From positions 1,297,001 through 1,361,000 of the forward strand of contig NZ_CP029189.1 in NCBI RefSeq assembly GCF_008642275.1: DNA of 64,000 bases, given 5' to 3'. Each line of letters opens with the position of its first letter. Positions within the stretch are counted from its first letter, which is position 1. The notes below the pieces were generated by a model. That model saw only the letters and a program-made list of their open reading frames with translations, did no database searches and was not told the DNA's origin. Position numbers and translations under genes: made by a program. Shown here one piece after another: positions 51,802 through 59,604 of this stretch. Source of the DNA: Streptomyces venezuelae. GTDB taxonomy: Bacteria; Actinomycetota; Actinomycetes; Streptomycetales; Streptomycetaceae.

Positions 51802-53448
51802 TCAGATCTGGACGTCCACGAGGAACGGTCCGGGGTGGGACAGCATCCGGCCCACGGCGGCGACCGCCTCGTCCGGCTTCTCCACGCGCATTCCGCCGGC
51901 GCCCAGCGACCGGGCCAGCCCCGCGAAGTCGATCTCGGGGTGGGAGAGGTCGAAGGAGTGCGGGAAGCCGTGCTCCGGGATGTCCCGCTCCCGCCAGTAC
52001 TGGGCGATGTTGTCGTCCAGCAGCCGGTACTTGCGGTTGTTGCACACCACGAACTTGGCGTCGATGCCGTGCCGGGCCGCCGTCCACAGCGCCTGGTACG
52101 TGTACATGGACCCGCCGTCGCCCGCGAAACCGACCACCAGCCGCTCCGGCCGGGCCAGCTTGGCCCCGACCGCGCCCGGGAAGCCCACGCCGAGCGAACC
52201 GCCCCTGGTGAGGTGGTAGTCGCCGGGACGCTCCGCCGGCAGGTACCGGGTGACCAGCGGCGAGGTGGTCAGCGCCTCGTCGAAGACGATCAGGTCCCCG
52301 CCGGTGCGCTCGGCCAGGGTCCTCAGGAAGACGGCCATCGGCGTGCCGTCGTCCGTCTCCGGCCCCGTCTGACGCACCTCGCGGACCCGCTCCCGGATCC
52401 GTACGTCGATCCGGGCGGCCGCGGCGGCCCGGCGCTGGGGGGTCAGCTGCCGCTCCAGTACCCCGGCCAGCGCGCGCAGCGCCTGCCGGGGATCCGCGGC
52501 CAGGCCCAGGTCCACCGGGTGGTTCTTGGCGATCTCGTAGGCGTTGAGGTCGATGTGGACGACCTTGGCGCCCGCCCTGAAGGGGCTCTCCAGCTCGGGG
52601 AAGACCTCCGGGAAGACATAGGTGCCGACGATCAGCACCCCGTCGGCGTCCCCGACGAGCTCCTTGCTGTGCGGTCCGAACATGTGCCCGGTCTGGCCCC
52701 GCCGCAGCGGGTGCGACGCCGCGATGTTCACCTCGGACGAGTCGACCTCGTACACGTCGGCGCCCAGCAGCTCGGCGACGGCGACCAGCTCGGCCTGTGC
52801 CCCGGAAAGCGCGACCCCGTCCCCGACCAGGATGACCGGCCGCTCGGCGGAGGCGAGCAGGGCGGCCGCCCGCCCCACCGAGGCCGGCGAGGGCGCGACG
52901 TCCGTGAGGACCTCCGTGGACGGCAGGACGGGCTCGGAGTTGAGCTCGTCCAGCACGTCCATCGGCAGCGCCACGAACACGGGCCCGCGGGGCGGGGTGA
53001 GCGCGATCTTCACGGCCCGCCGGACGGTGCGGAGCACGGACCGCGGGTCGGTGACCCGCGTCGCGTACTTGGTCACCGGCCTGGCCATCGCCACCAGATC
53101 GCACGCCATCTGCGCGTCCATGGCGTCGTAACGCACCCCCGCGTCGCCGGCGACCACGACGAGCGGGGTGTGACCGCGCAGCGACTGGTAGAGCATGCCG
53201 ATGCCGTTGCCCAGGCCGACGCCGGAGTGCAGCTGGAGCAGGGCCGCGCCGCCGGTCGCCCGGGCGTACCCGTCGGCGATGCCGGCGGCCACGGTCTCCT
53301 GGAGGGCGAGGACGTAGTGGAAGTCCTCCGCCGCGTCCACCGCGTCGAGGAATCCCTGTTCCACCGTCCCCGGATTTCCGAACATCACATTCAGGCCGTC
53401 GGCCTTGAACTGCTCGATCAGCCTTTCCCGTCCGGGAGTGGCTTCCAT
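51802..53448 (-). CDS. Thiamine-diphosphate enzyme, benzoylformate decarboxylase-like
   Basis: The 548-residue protein has the three ThDP-enzyme domains, with the N-terminal catalytic Glu in ALQETVAAGIADGYARATG, and the ThDP-binding motif GDGGSMYTYQALWTAARHGIDAKFVVCNN. GNPGTVEQGFLDAV and HSGVGLGNGIGMLYQS resemble benzoylformate decarboxylase and related 2-oxoacid decarboxylases or lyases more than acetolactate synthase. It would yield an aldehyde. Start at 53448 is preferred over 53478 because of the GGGGGA site before it. Confidence 0.88.
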   Translation of the reverse strand: MEATPGRERLIEQFKADGLNVMFGNPGTVEQGFLDAVDAAEDFHYVLALQETVAAGIADGYARATGGAALLQLHSGVGLGNGIGMLYQSLRGHTPLVVVAGDAGVRYDAMDAQMACDLVAMARPVTKYATRVTDPRSVLRTVRRAVKIALTPPRGPVFVALPMDVLDELNSEPVLPSTEVLTDVAPSPASVGRAAALLASAERPVILVGDGVALSGAQAELVAVAELLGADVYEVDSSEVNIAASHPLRRGQTGHMFGPHSKELVGDADGVLIVGTYVFPEVFPELESPFRAGAKVVHIDLNAYEIAKNHPVDLGLAADPRQALRALAGVLERQLTPQRRAAAAARIDVRIRERVREVRQTGPETDDGTPMAVFLRTLAERTGGDLIVFDEALTTSPLVTRYLPAERPGDYHLTRGGSLGVGFPGAVGAKLARPERLVVGFAGDGGSMYTYQALWTAARHGIDAKFVVCNNRKYRLLDDNIAQYWRERDIPEHGFPHSFDLSHPEIDFAGLARSLGAGGMRVEKPDEAVAAVGRMLSHPGPFLVDVQI

Positions 53449-53490
53449 GAATTCCCCCTCGACTCTCGTATTTCCCAACGGCCTCCGGGA

Positions 53491-54315
53491 TCACCAGCCG
53501 TATCGGGTGAGACCGTCCTCCAGGACTTCCACGATCTTCTGCCCCGTGAGATAGGAGTCGGGGGTGGAACGTCCGGTGACGAAGGGGAAGTCGACGATGA
53601 CCGACACCGGCTTGCCGAAGTTCCCGTGGTAGGCGCCGCGCGGTCCCGTCGCGTCGCGCAGGATGTATTCCAGCGGGTACGGCGGCGGCCCCATGTTGAA
53701 GTCGGTACCGAGGAATCCGGTCCCGTCCTTGTAGTCGTACTCCTTGCAGTGACCGGTCACGTGCTTGCCCCAGATGATGCTCTTGCGGTCGCCCCAGTCG
53801 CGGGCGAAGGCCAGGCAGGCGACGCCGTAGCACTCGGCGGCGACGACCTTGCCGGCCTTCTCGAAGGCCAGGATCAGGGCGTGCACACGCTCGTTGTTGG
53901 CGAGGTCGGCGATCGGGCCGCTGCCGCCGACGATGAGGATCGCGTCGTAACCGGCGATGTCGGCGTCGAGCTTGTCGAGATCGCGGTGGTACTGCTCCAG
54001 CTTGGGCAGATAGCCCTCGTCGCTCGTGTACGGGCGCTCGGGGACCCACGCCTCGATGTCGAGCGGCGAGTCCAGCCGGCTCGACTGCTCGAACTCCCGC
54101 CCCAGCCGGGCGTTCTCCTCGGTGGTGACCGAACGTCCCAGCGGAGGATCGATGTAGTTCGCGTCGAGGCTCGGCGGAAGAGCGTGTGCACGCTTTCCGG
54201 TCGGCGTGGCGAATACGACCTCGTAGCCCCGCTCGTCGAACTTGGACACGGGGCCTATCAGTTCCTCGGCCCAGTAACCGTGTTCCGAGACAATGACCAG
54301 AATCTTTCTGCTCAC
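53491..54315 (-). CDS. DJ-1/PfpI-family protein, first gene of the long minus-strand operon
   Basis: The 274-residue protein has KILVIVSEHGYWAEELIGPVSKF (Glu partner) and Cys in AECYGVACLAF. It is longer than the other PfpI copies, with an inserted segment (about 65-115). The GTG at 54315 has GGAGG five bases upstream; the frame is open to 54459. It opens the operon that runs to 40657 and faces a divergent promoter region. Confidence 0.88.
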   Translation of the reverse strand: MSRKILVIVSEHGYWAEELIGPVSKFDERGYEVVFATPTGKRAHALPPSLDANYIDPPLGRSVTTEENARLGREFEQSSRLDSPLDIEAWVPERPYTSDEGYLPKLEQYHRDLDKLDADIAGYDAILIVGGSGPIADLANNERVHALILAFEKAGKVVAAECYGVACLAFARDWGDRKSIIWGKHVTGHCKEYDYKDGTGFLGTDFNMGPPPYPLEYILRDATGPRGAYHGNFGKPVSVIVDFPFVTGRSTPDSYLTGQKIVEVLEDGLTRYGW

Positions 54316-54396
54316 GAATTCCTCCAGGCGCCGCCTGTTGTCGTTGGCGTCCCCCACACTGGCCGCGCCCGGGGGCTTCGTCAAAGCGCTGGTATG

Positions 54397-54487
54397 CGAC
54401 TTCGTGAGGTAGCGGGCCAGGTCGTGGCGGCACCTCAGGAAGTCGCTCGCAGACGTCATGAAGTAGCTTCAGGACTACCTGACTTCG
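54397..54487. promoter_or_regulatory. Phased GAAGTCG motif array in the divergent promoter region
   Basis: Four copies of a heptamer lie in the 356-base gap between the PfpI and UBP-finger genes: CGACTTC (54397-54403, inverted), GAAGTCG (54439-54445), GAAGTAG (54460-54466) and GACTTCG (54481-54487, inverted). Centres are 42, 21 and 21 bases apart, all whole helical turns. It probably binds a multimeric regulator acting on one or both divergent units. Confidence 0.55.
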
Positions 54488-54671
54488 GCCGAATCGATGA
54501 ACCATTCCGGCGGCTCCGCCCTATCGTCTGGACGCGCCGTGAATCACGGGCGTACGAGCCGGTTCGGTGGACGAGCGACACCGAGGGCGTCCGCACGGGC
54601 GACAGCACTCGCGACAGGACACGCGAGTGCACGGGCAAGAGCGCAAGAGCACGAGGAGAGGGACGGGGACG

Positions 54672-54944
54672 ATGACGATGGACCTGTTGTGCACACACAT
54701 CGATCAGATACGTCCGGTGAAACCCACGGCCGTGGGCTGCGAGGAGTGCCTCGCCTCCGGCGACACCTGGGTACACCTGCGGCTGTGCCTCAGCTGCGGG
54801 CACGTCGGCTGCTGCGACTCGTCGAGGAACCGTCACGCCACCCGGCACTACCGGACCACCGAGCACGCCATCGCGGCCTCCCACGAGCCCGGCGAGGACT
54901 GGGCCTGGTGCTACGCCGACCAGCTGATGCTGGACCCGGCATGA
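54672..54944 (+). CDS. UBP-type zinc finger protein
   Basis: The 90-residue protein consists of one ZnF-UBP domain with ligands in CTHID, GCEECLASGDTWVHLRLCLSCGHVGCCDSS and HATRHYRTTEHAI. In eukaryotes the fold binds the ubiquitin C-terminus; bacterial versions have no ubiquitin and an unknown ligand. It overlaps the following REC-reductase fusion by four bases (ATGA), so the two are co-translated. A second ATG at 54678 is possible. Confidence 0.9.
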   Translation: MTMDLLCTHIDQIRPVKPTAVGCEECLASGDTWVHLRLCLSCGHVGCCDSSRNRHATRHYRTTEHAIAASHEPGEDWAWCYADQLMLDPA

Positions 54945-56677
54945 GCGCGGCCCCGGAGAGTTCCGCCGCCACCGCTTCCGCCTCCGGTCCGGCGGCCGCG
55001 GCTGCCGAACGCGCGGAGCACAGGAAGCCGGTCATCCTCGCCGTGGACGACGATCCGCAGGTGCTGCGCGCCGTCCGCCGCGATCTGCGCAGCGCATACG
55101 GCGACCGCTACCGGGTGCTCGGCGCCTCCTCGGCGGCCGACGCCCTGAAGATCCTGGACTCCCTCGACGAACGCGGCCACGACCCGGCGCTGTTCCTCGT
55201 GGACCAGCGCATGCCGGACGTGACCGGCGTCGAGTTCCTGCTGGAGGCGGTCAGCCGCTTCCCCGACGCCCGCCGCGTCCTGCTGACGGCGTACGCGGAG
55301 ACCGACGCCGCGATCACCGCCATCAACCGGGTCCGGCTGGACTACTACCTGCTCAAGCCCTGGGACCCGCCGCACGAGCGGCTCTTCCCGGTCCTGGACG
55401 ACCTGCTGTCGGACTGGCTGGCCACCTACCGGCCGGCGTACGACGGGATCATCGTCGCCGGCCACCTCGTCTCCCCCGGCACCCACGCCGTCCGGGACTT
55501 CTTCACCCGCAACGGCCAGCCGTTCCGCTTCCTCAACGTCGAACGCGACCCCGAGGCGCTGACCCTGCTCGCCGCCCAGCCCGACGGGGCGCTCCCCCTC
55601 GTCCGCTTCCCGGACGGGTCGGTCCTCTCCGCCCCGACCGACACCCAGCTCGCCCAGCGCCTGGGCCTGGCCACGACCGCCTCCCGCCCGCACTACGAGT
55701 GCGTCATCGTCGGCGCGGGCCCGGCAGGTCTGGCCGCGGGCGTCTACTCGGCCTCGGAGGGCCTGTCGACCCTCATGCTGGACTCCCGCGCGCCGGGCGG
55801 CCAGGCGGGCACCTCCAGCCTGATCGAGAACTACCTCGGCTTCCCCTCGGGCCTCTCGGGCGGCGACCTGACCCGCCGGGCCACCATCCAGGCCTCCCGC
55901 TTCGGCGCCGAGATCCTGCACCCGGTGGAGGTGGTCTCGCTGACCCGGGACGACCCCGCGAAGATCCTGACCCTGGCGGACGGCACGGAGATCTCCGCCG
56001 AGACGGTGCTGCTGGCCACCGGGGTCTCGTACAACCGCCTCGACGCCCCCGGCGCGGACCGGTTCGAGGGAGCCGGCCTCTACTACGGCGCGGCCACCAC
56101 GGAGAGCTCGGCGTGCATCTCGCAGCACGTGTTCATCGTCGGCGGGGCGAACTCCGCGGGCCAGGCGGCGGTGCACTTCGCCAAGTACGCCGCCCGGGTG
56201 ACGATCCTGGTCCGCGCGGCCTCCCTGGACGCGAGCATGTCCCGCTACCTGATCGACGAGATCGACCGCACCCCGAACATCGAGGTGATGGTGCGCACGA
56301 CGGTGGTCCGGCTGGACGGCGACGAGCACCTCGAACGCCTCACCCTCCACGACGCGGACACGGGTGAGGACACCGAGATCCCGGCCCGCTTCATGTTCAC
56401 CTTCATCGGGGCCCGCCCGCACACCGACTGGCTCGCGGGGGTGGTCGAGCGCGACGAGTACGGCTTCGTCCTCACCGGCTCGGACCTGATCTCGAACGGC
56501 GGTGAACTCCCGGCCGAATGGAGCCTGGAGCGTGCCCCCTACCCCCTGGAGACGAGCGTCCCGGGAGTCTTCGCAGCGGGCGACGTCCGCGCCCATTCGG
56601 TGAAGCGGGTCGCCTCCGGGGTGGGCGAGGGGGCGATGGCCGTCTCCCTGATCCACCGCTACCGCTCGATGGGCTGA
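54941..56677 (+). CDS. Fusion of response-regulator receiver, glutaredoxin-like and thioredoxin-reductase-like domains lacking redox cysteines
   Basis: The 578-residue protein has a receiver (about 28-150; acidic DDD36-38, phospho-acceptor Asp88 in LFLVDQRMPDVTG, Lys in LLKPWDPP), a glutaredoxin-like domain (about 165-248) and an FAD/NAD(P)H reductase module (about 255-578; VIVGAGPAGLAAGVYSA, FIVGGANSAGQAAVHFAKYA, GVFAAGDVRAHSVKR). The thioredoxin reductase CATC block is replaced by AATTESSAC, and the glutaredoxin-like domain has no cysteine; the whole protein has only two. It may reduce another acceptor or act as a flavin redox sensor switched by phosphorylation. It is co-translated with the zinc finger gene. 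Confidence 0.9.
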   Translation: MSAAPESSAATASASGPAAAAAERAEHRKPVILAVDDDPQVLRAVRRDLRSAYGDRYRVLGASSAADALKILDSLDERGHDPALFLVDQRMPDVTGVEFLLEAVSRFPDARRVLLTAYAETDAAITAINRVRLDYYLLKPWDPPHERLFPVLDDLLSDWLATYRPAYDGIIVAGHLVSPGTHAVRDFFTRNGQPFRFLNVERDPEALTLLAAQPDGALPLVRFPDGSVLSAPTDTQLAQRLGLATTASRPHYECVIVGAGPAGLAAGVYSASEGLSTLMLDSRAPGGQAGTSSLIENYLGFPSGLSGGDLTRRATIQASRFGAEILHPVEVVSLTRDDPAKILTLADGTEISAETVLLATGVSYNRLDAPGADRFEGAGLYYGAATTESSACISQHVFIVGGANSAGQAAVHFAKYAARVTILVRAASLDASMSRYLIDEIDRTPNIEVMVRTTVVRLDGDEHLERLTLHDADTGEDTEIPARFMFTFIGARPHTDWLAGVVERDEYGFVLTGSDLISNGGELPAEWSLERAPYPLETSVPGVFAAGDVRAHSVKRVASGVGEGAMAVSLIHRYRSMG

Positions 56678-56737
56678 GAGCGAACGCCGCGCCGCGAGCC
56701 TTGCGATCAAGGCCACAACGGATGCAACGTTGATTAC

Positions 56738-57247
56738 ATGATTACAGCCGAACAGAGCGAACAGCTCCGCGCGTGGTTCGCCGAGCGCCTGCCGGTCGAC
56801 GTCTACGAGTCCCTGGACTCGGTCACCCTCGACCGCGAGGAGATCACGGTCGTCGGCGTCATACCCGCGGCCGAATCGGTCAAGGAGTTCCGCGAACGCA
56901 CCCGCGAACAGCGCATCGAGGTGGCCCGCGAGGCCGAGGAGCTCTACCGGCGGAAGGTCGCCTGGGGCGTGCGGGTGGGTGAGGAGACGACCCTGTTCAC
57001 CCACCTCGCCGTCCCGGTGATGACCCGCCTGCGCCAGTCCGAACGCCAGGTCCTCGACACCCTGGTCGCCGGCGGCGTGGCCCGCAGCCGGGCCGACGCC
57101 CTCGCCTGGTGCGTCCGGCTCGTCGGCCGCAACACGGACGAGTGGCTGACCGAGCTGCGCGACTCCCTGGACAAGGTCCAGCGGGTCCGCGCCCAGGGCC
57201 CGGACATCTCCGAACCCACCGACTCCATGAAGTCCGACTCCGATTGA
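56738..57247 (+). CDS. Conserved hypothetical protein
   Basis: The 169-residue acidic, helix-rich protein has WFAERLPVDVYESLDSVTLDREEITVVGVIP and a C-terminal SRADALAWCVRLVGRN segment like the smORF family seen in actinobacteria. No ribosome site precedes the ATG, so it may be leaderless. Function unknown. Confidence 0.75.
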   Translation: MITAEQSEQLRAWFAERLPVDVYESLDSVTLDREEITVVGVIPAAESVKEFRERTREQRIEVAREAEELYRRKVAWGVRVGEETTLFTHLAVPVMTRLRQSERQVLDTLVAGGVARSRADALAWCVRLVGRNTDEWLTELRDSLDKVQRVRAQGPDISEPTDSMKSDSD

Positions 57248-57320
57248 CGAATCCGCCCCACGGCGGCGCGTGATCGCGTAAGGCTGGCGACGACCTACAC
57301 CCAGGGAGAGGCACGCACCC

Positions 57321-57644
57321 ATGACCACCACCGTCGAATACATCCGCTACCGGATCGCATTGGACGACCAGTCGGCCTTCGAGGACGCGTACGCCCGGGC
57401 CGCCGAGTCCCTGGCCGCTTCGCCCGAGTGCATCGACTACGAGCTGGCACGCTGCGAGGAGGAGAAGGAGCGCTACATCCTCCGGATCCGCTGGACCTCG
57501 ATCGAGGACCACCTGGGCGGATTCCGCAAGGGCGAGCACTTCCCGGCCTTCTTCAACGCGATCCGTCCGTACGTGACGGCCATCGAGGAGATGCAGCACT
57601 ACCTCGTCACGGGCGTCGTCGGCACGGGAAAGGCCGCCGGATAA
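57321..57644 (+). CDS. Antibiotic biosynthesis monooxygenase (ABM) domain protein
   Basis: The 107-residue protein has the dimeric ferredoxin-like ABM pattern (VEYIRYRIALDDQSAFEDAYARA; YILRIRWTSIEDHLGGFRKG). GGGAGAGG precedes the ATG. Its stop is two bases from the start of the haemoglobin gene, so they form an operon, as seen for haem-related ABM proteins. Confidence 0.88.
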   Translation: MTTTVEYIRYRIALDDQSAFEDAYARAAESLAASPECIDYELARCEEEKERYILRIRWTSIEDHLGGFRKGEHFPAFFNAIRPYVTAIEEMQHYLVTGVVGTGKAAG

Positions 57645-57646
57645 CG

Positions 57647-58123
57647 ATGAGCACCACACCCACCATCTACGAGTGGATGGGCGGAGCGGAGGCGATGAAC
57701 CGCCTCACGGACGCCTTCTACGCCCACGCCCTGCAGGACGAGATCCTGGCCCCGGTCTTCGCCGGCATGGACTCGGAGCACCCGCAGCACGTCGCGGTCT
57801 GGCTGTCGGAGGTCTTCGGCGGCCCCGCGGACTACACCGCCCACCACGGCGGCCACCAGCACATGGCCACCAAGCACCTGGGCCGGGCGATCACCGAACA
57901 GCAGCGCCGCCGCTGGGTGGATCTGCTGATGGACACGGCCGACGAGGTCGGCCTCCCGACCGACCCGGAGTTCCGGGGGGTGTTCGCCTACTACATCGAG
58001 TGGGGCACCCGCATGGCCCTGATCTACTCGGGCCCCAACCCACCCCCGGTCGACGCGGCCAAGATCCCGGTCTGGTCCTGGGGCCAAACCCCACCCTGGA
58101 TCCCGAACACCCCCGAAACCTGA
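57647..58123 (+). CDS. Group II truncated haemoglobin (trHbO-like)
   Basis: The 158-residue globin shows the 2-on-2 pattern: TIYEWMGGAEAMNRLTDAFYAHAL, FGGPADYTAHHGGHQHMATKHLGRAIT (proximal His region) and EFRGVFAYYIEWGTRMALIYS. Such proteins bind oxygen or nitric oxide and help respiration or detoxification. A Pro-rich tail (GPNPPPVDAAKIPVWSWGQ) ends the protein. Confidence 0.9.
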   Translation: MSTTPTIYEWMGGAEAMNRLTDAFYAHALQDEILAPVFAGMDSEHPQHVAVWLSEVFGGPADYTAHHGGHQHMATKHLGRAITEQQRRRWVDLLMDTADEVGLPTDPEFRGVFAYYIEWGTRMALIYSGPNPPPVDAAKIPVWSWGQTPPWIPNTPET

Positions 58124-58161
58124 CGAGGTGGGGGCAGGCCCACGCCCGCCCCCACCTTTCC

Positions 58162-58228
58162 GGCACCATCCCGCCCCACCGGCACCATCCAGCCCGCCCG
58201 GCACCATCCGGCCCGCCCGGCACCATCC
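58162..58228. repeat. 19-bp tandem repeats (four copies)
   Basis: GGCACCATCC starts units at 58162, 58181, 58200 and 58219, an exact 19-base period, with GCCC-rich remainder. Non-coding, in the gap after the haemoglobin gene. Confidence 0.85.
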
Positions 58229-58331
58229 AGCCCCGCCGGCGTTTGAGGCGCTCTTTCAGCCCCGCCGGCGTTTGAGGCGCGGGGTCCGGGGCGGAGCCCC
58301 GATCATTCAGCCCCGCCGGCGTTTGAGGCGC
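58229..58331. repeat. Dispersed Streptomyces CCGGCGTTTGAGG repeat, three copies
   Basis: A 23-base block with core CCCCGCCGGCGTTTGAGGCG occurs at 58229-58251, 58258-58280 and 58309-58331. The last two are followed by related GC-rich hairpin-forming stretches (58281-58300 and 58332-58352). This family is common in Streptomyces intergenic regions. Copy three extends into the 3' end of the barstar gene. Confidence 0.85.
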
Positions 58332-58771
58332 GGGGCCCGGGGCGGAGCCCCGGCAACCGGCCCGGGCCCGGCCTCACCCTCGGCCAGAACCACCACCAGC
58401 TCCGGCCCGCCGCCCCCAGGCGCCCGCTCCCGCCAGAAGTCCACGCCCTCCTCCAGCACCTCAAGCAACGTCTCCCACTCCCCCGGACAGGCATCGGCGT
58501 ACCCACGCCAAGAGGTCACCGCCACCAGCCACCCCCCACCACGCGGCATCCGCATCGGCATCGGCTGCGGCAACCACGACAGGTCCCGCAGCGCATCGGC
58601 CAGCGCGTCCCAGTTCCCGCCGACCCACTCCGGCAGGAGCAACGCATCCGCGCACCGCCGCATCAGCCCGGCCTTGCCACGTACCCCGCCCAGGTCCAGC
58701 CGTACGGTCGTCCGGCCCGCCGCTTCGGCGGCTTCGAGCGCCGGGGCGAGCGGCTGCGGGTCAAGGCTCAT
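58307..58771 (-). CDS. Barstar-family ribonuclease inhibitor with repeat-derived C-terminus
   Basis: The 154-residue protein has the barstar pattern (TTVRLDLGGVRGKAGLMRRCADALLLPEWVGGNWDALADALRDLSWL). It should bind and block the RNase encoded just upstream, protecting the cell. Its ATG overlaps the RNase stop (ATGA). The last residues, GAPPRAPRLKRRRG, and the stop codon come from the dispersed CCGGCGTTTGAGG repeat read on the minus strand, a foreign tail on the domain. Confidence 0.85.
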   Translation of the reverse strand: MSLDPQPLAPALEAAEAAGRTTVRLDLGGVRGKAGLMRRCADALLLPEWVGGNWDALADALRDLSWLPQPMPMRMPRGGGWLVAVTSWRGYADACPGEWETLLEVLEEGVDFWRERAPGGGGPELVVVLAEGEAGPGPVAGAPPRAPRLKRRRG

Positions 58772-59199
58772 CGGAGAACCGCCTTGAAGGTGTCGTAGTG
58801 GTCGTCCGTGTAGAAGAACTCCCCACCCTCACCCGTCACGATCCGACGGGCTCCGCGATCACGCTCTCCCGGCGTCCGCACGGTGTACTCGTGGTAGTAG
58901 CCACGTTTCTGCTCGGGCAGGGCCTTCTCGAAGTTCCCGAAGACCGTGCCGTCCTGCCGGTGGGGATACGGCCCGCCCTTGTCGATGAGCGCGAGCACGT
59001 CGCGGGCCTGCCGCGGCAGCCCGTCGGCCCGCACGGCGGCCATCCCCTTCGCCCAGCCCGGGAGCCCGGAGGCACTCGCACTGGCGGCGGCAGGGACGGG
59101 TCCCTGGCCGCCACAACCCACCGCACCGACCAGCGCGGCACAAAGGAACAGGGCCCCCAGCAAACGCAGCAACGATCGGGGCACGTTCCGAAAGATCAT
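58768..59199 (-). CDS. Secreted guanyl-specific ribonuclease (RNase Sa/barnase family)
   Basis: The 143-residue protein has a signal sequence (hydrophobic 8-28, possible lipobox AVGC) and an RNase Sa-like domain: GGPYPHRQDGTVFGNFEKAL, catalytic Glu in YYHEYTV, Arg in RRIVTGEGGEFFYT and His in DDHYDTF. It cleaves single-stranded RNA after G, outside or at the surface of the cell. The two disulfide cysteines of RNase Sa are absent in the mature domain. Confidence 0.9.
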   Translation of the reverse strand: MIFRNVPRSLLRLLGALFLCAALVGAVGCGGQGPVPAAASASASGLPGWAKGMAAVRADGLPRQARDVLALIDKGGPYPHRQDGTVFGNFEKALPEQKRGYYHEYTVRTPGERDRGARRIVTGEGGEFFYTDDHYDTFKAVLR

Positions 59200-59248
59200 G
59201 CACCGATCGTGCCAAATATCCGATTCGCTCGCGAATCGCCCGGTGGCC

Positions 59249-59470
59249 TCAGAGCGCGGCCATCTTGGTGTAGGGACTCAGGATTCGCTTCTGGACCGAA
59301 CCGAAGTCGACGAGAACAGCGATCCCCTCCTCGATTCCGACGACACGGCCGAGACCGTGCTCGTCGTGGGTGACCCGGTCGCCGACGTTGAACTGCCGGA
59401 TGGGCTGCTCCACGGGGGCCTTGAACGGGCTGGACGGCAAATGGCGGCGAGGTACTGCTGACTTTGTCAT
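59249..59470 (-). CDS. Small CarD-like protein
   Basis: The 73-residue protein consists of a basic N-terminal tail and a Tudor/SH3-like core: RQFNVGDRVTHDEHGLGRVVGIEEGIAVLVDFGSVQKRI. GDRV-H--HG-GRV matches the CarD N-terminal (RNA-polymerase-interacting) fold, but the DNA-binding half is absent. It is a widespread short actinobacterial protein of unknown role. The 134 bases upstream hold nothing recognisable. Confidence 0.78.
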   Translation of the reverse strand: MTKSAVPRRHLPSSPFKAPVEQPIRQFNVGDRVTHDEHGLGRVVGIEEGIAVLVDFGSVQKRILSPYTKMAAL

Positions 59471-59604
59471 TGGAACCAGTATGCGCCCCGCAGGCCGCCG
59501 CGCGGCCCGCCGTTCGGATCTCAATTCCAGCACCATCCACATCGAAGGCGGCGGCAACGGCCGCCACGGCCCGTCATGCCCGGTCAGGGCCCGGACCGAG
59601 CCCG

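Noticed and set aside
30728..54315. Antibiotic biosynthetic gene cluster, suggested by SnoaL-like, MFS and oxidoreductase genes
   Set aside because: No polyketide synthase, peptide synthetase, terpene or RiPP core gene, and no carrier proteins are present.
58162..58331. CRISPR array
   Set aside because: Repeats are directly tandem or irregularly spaced without unique spacers, and no cas genes are present.
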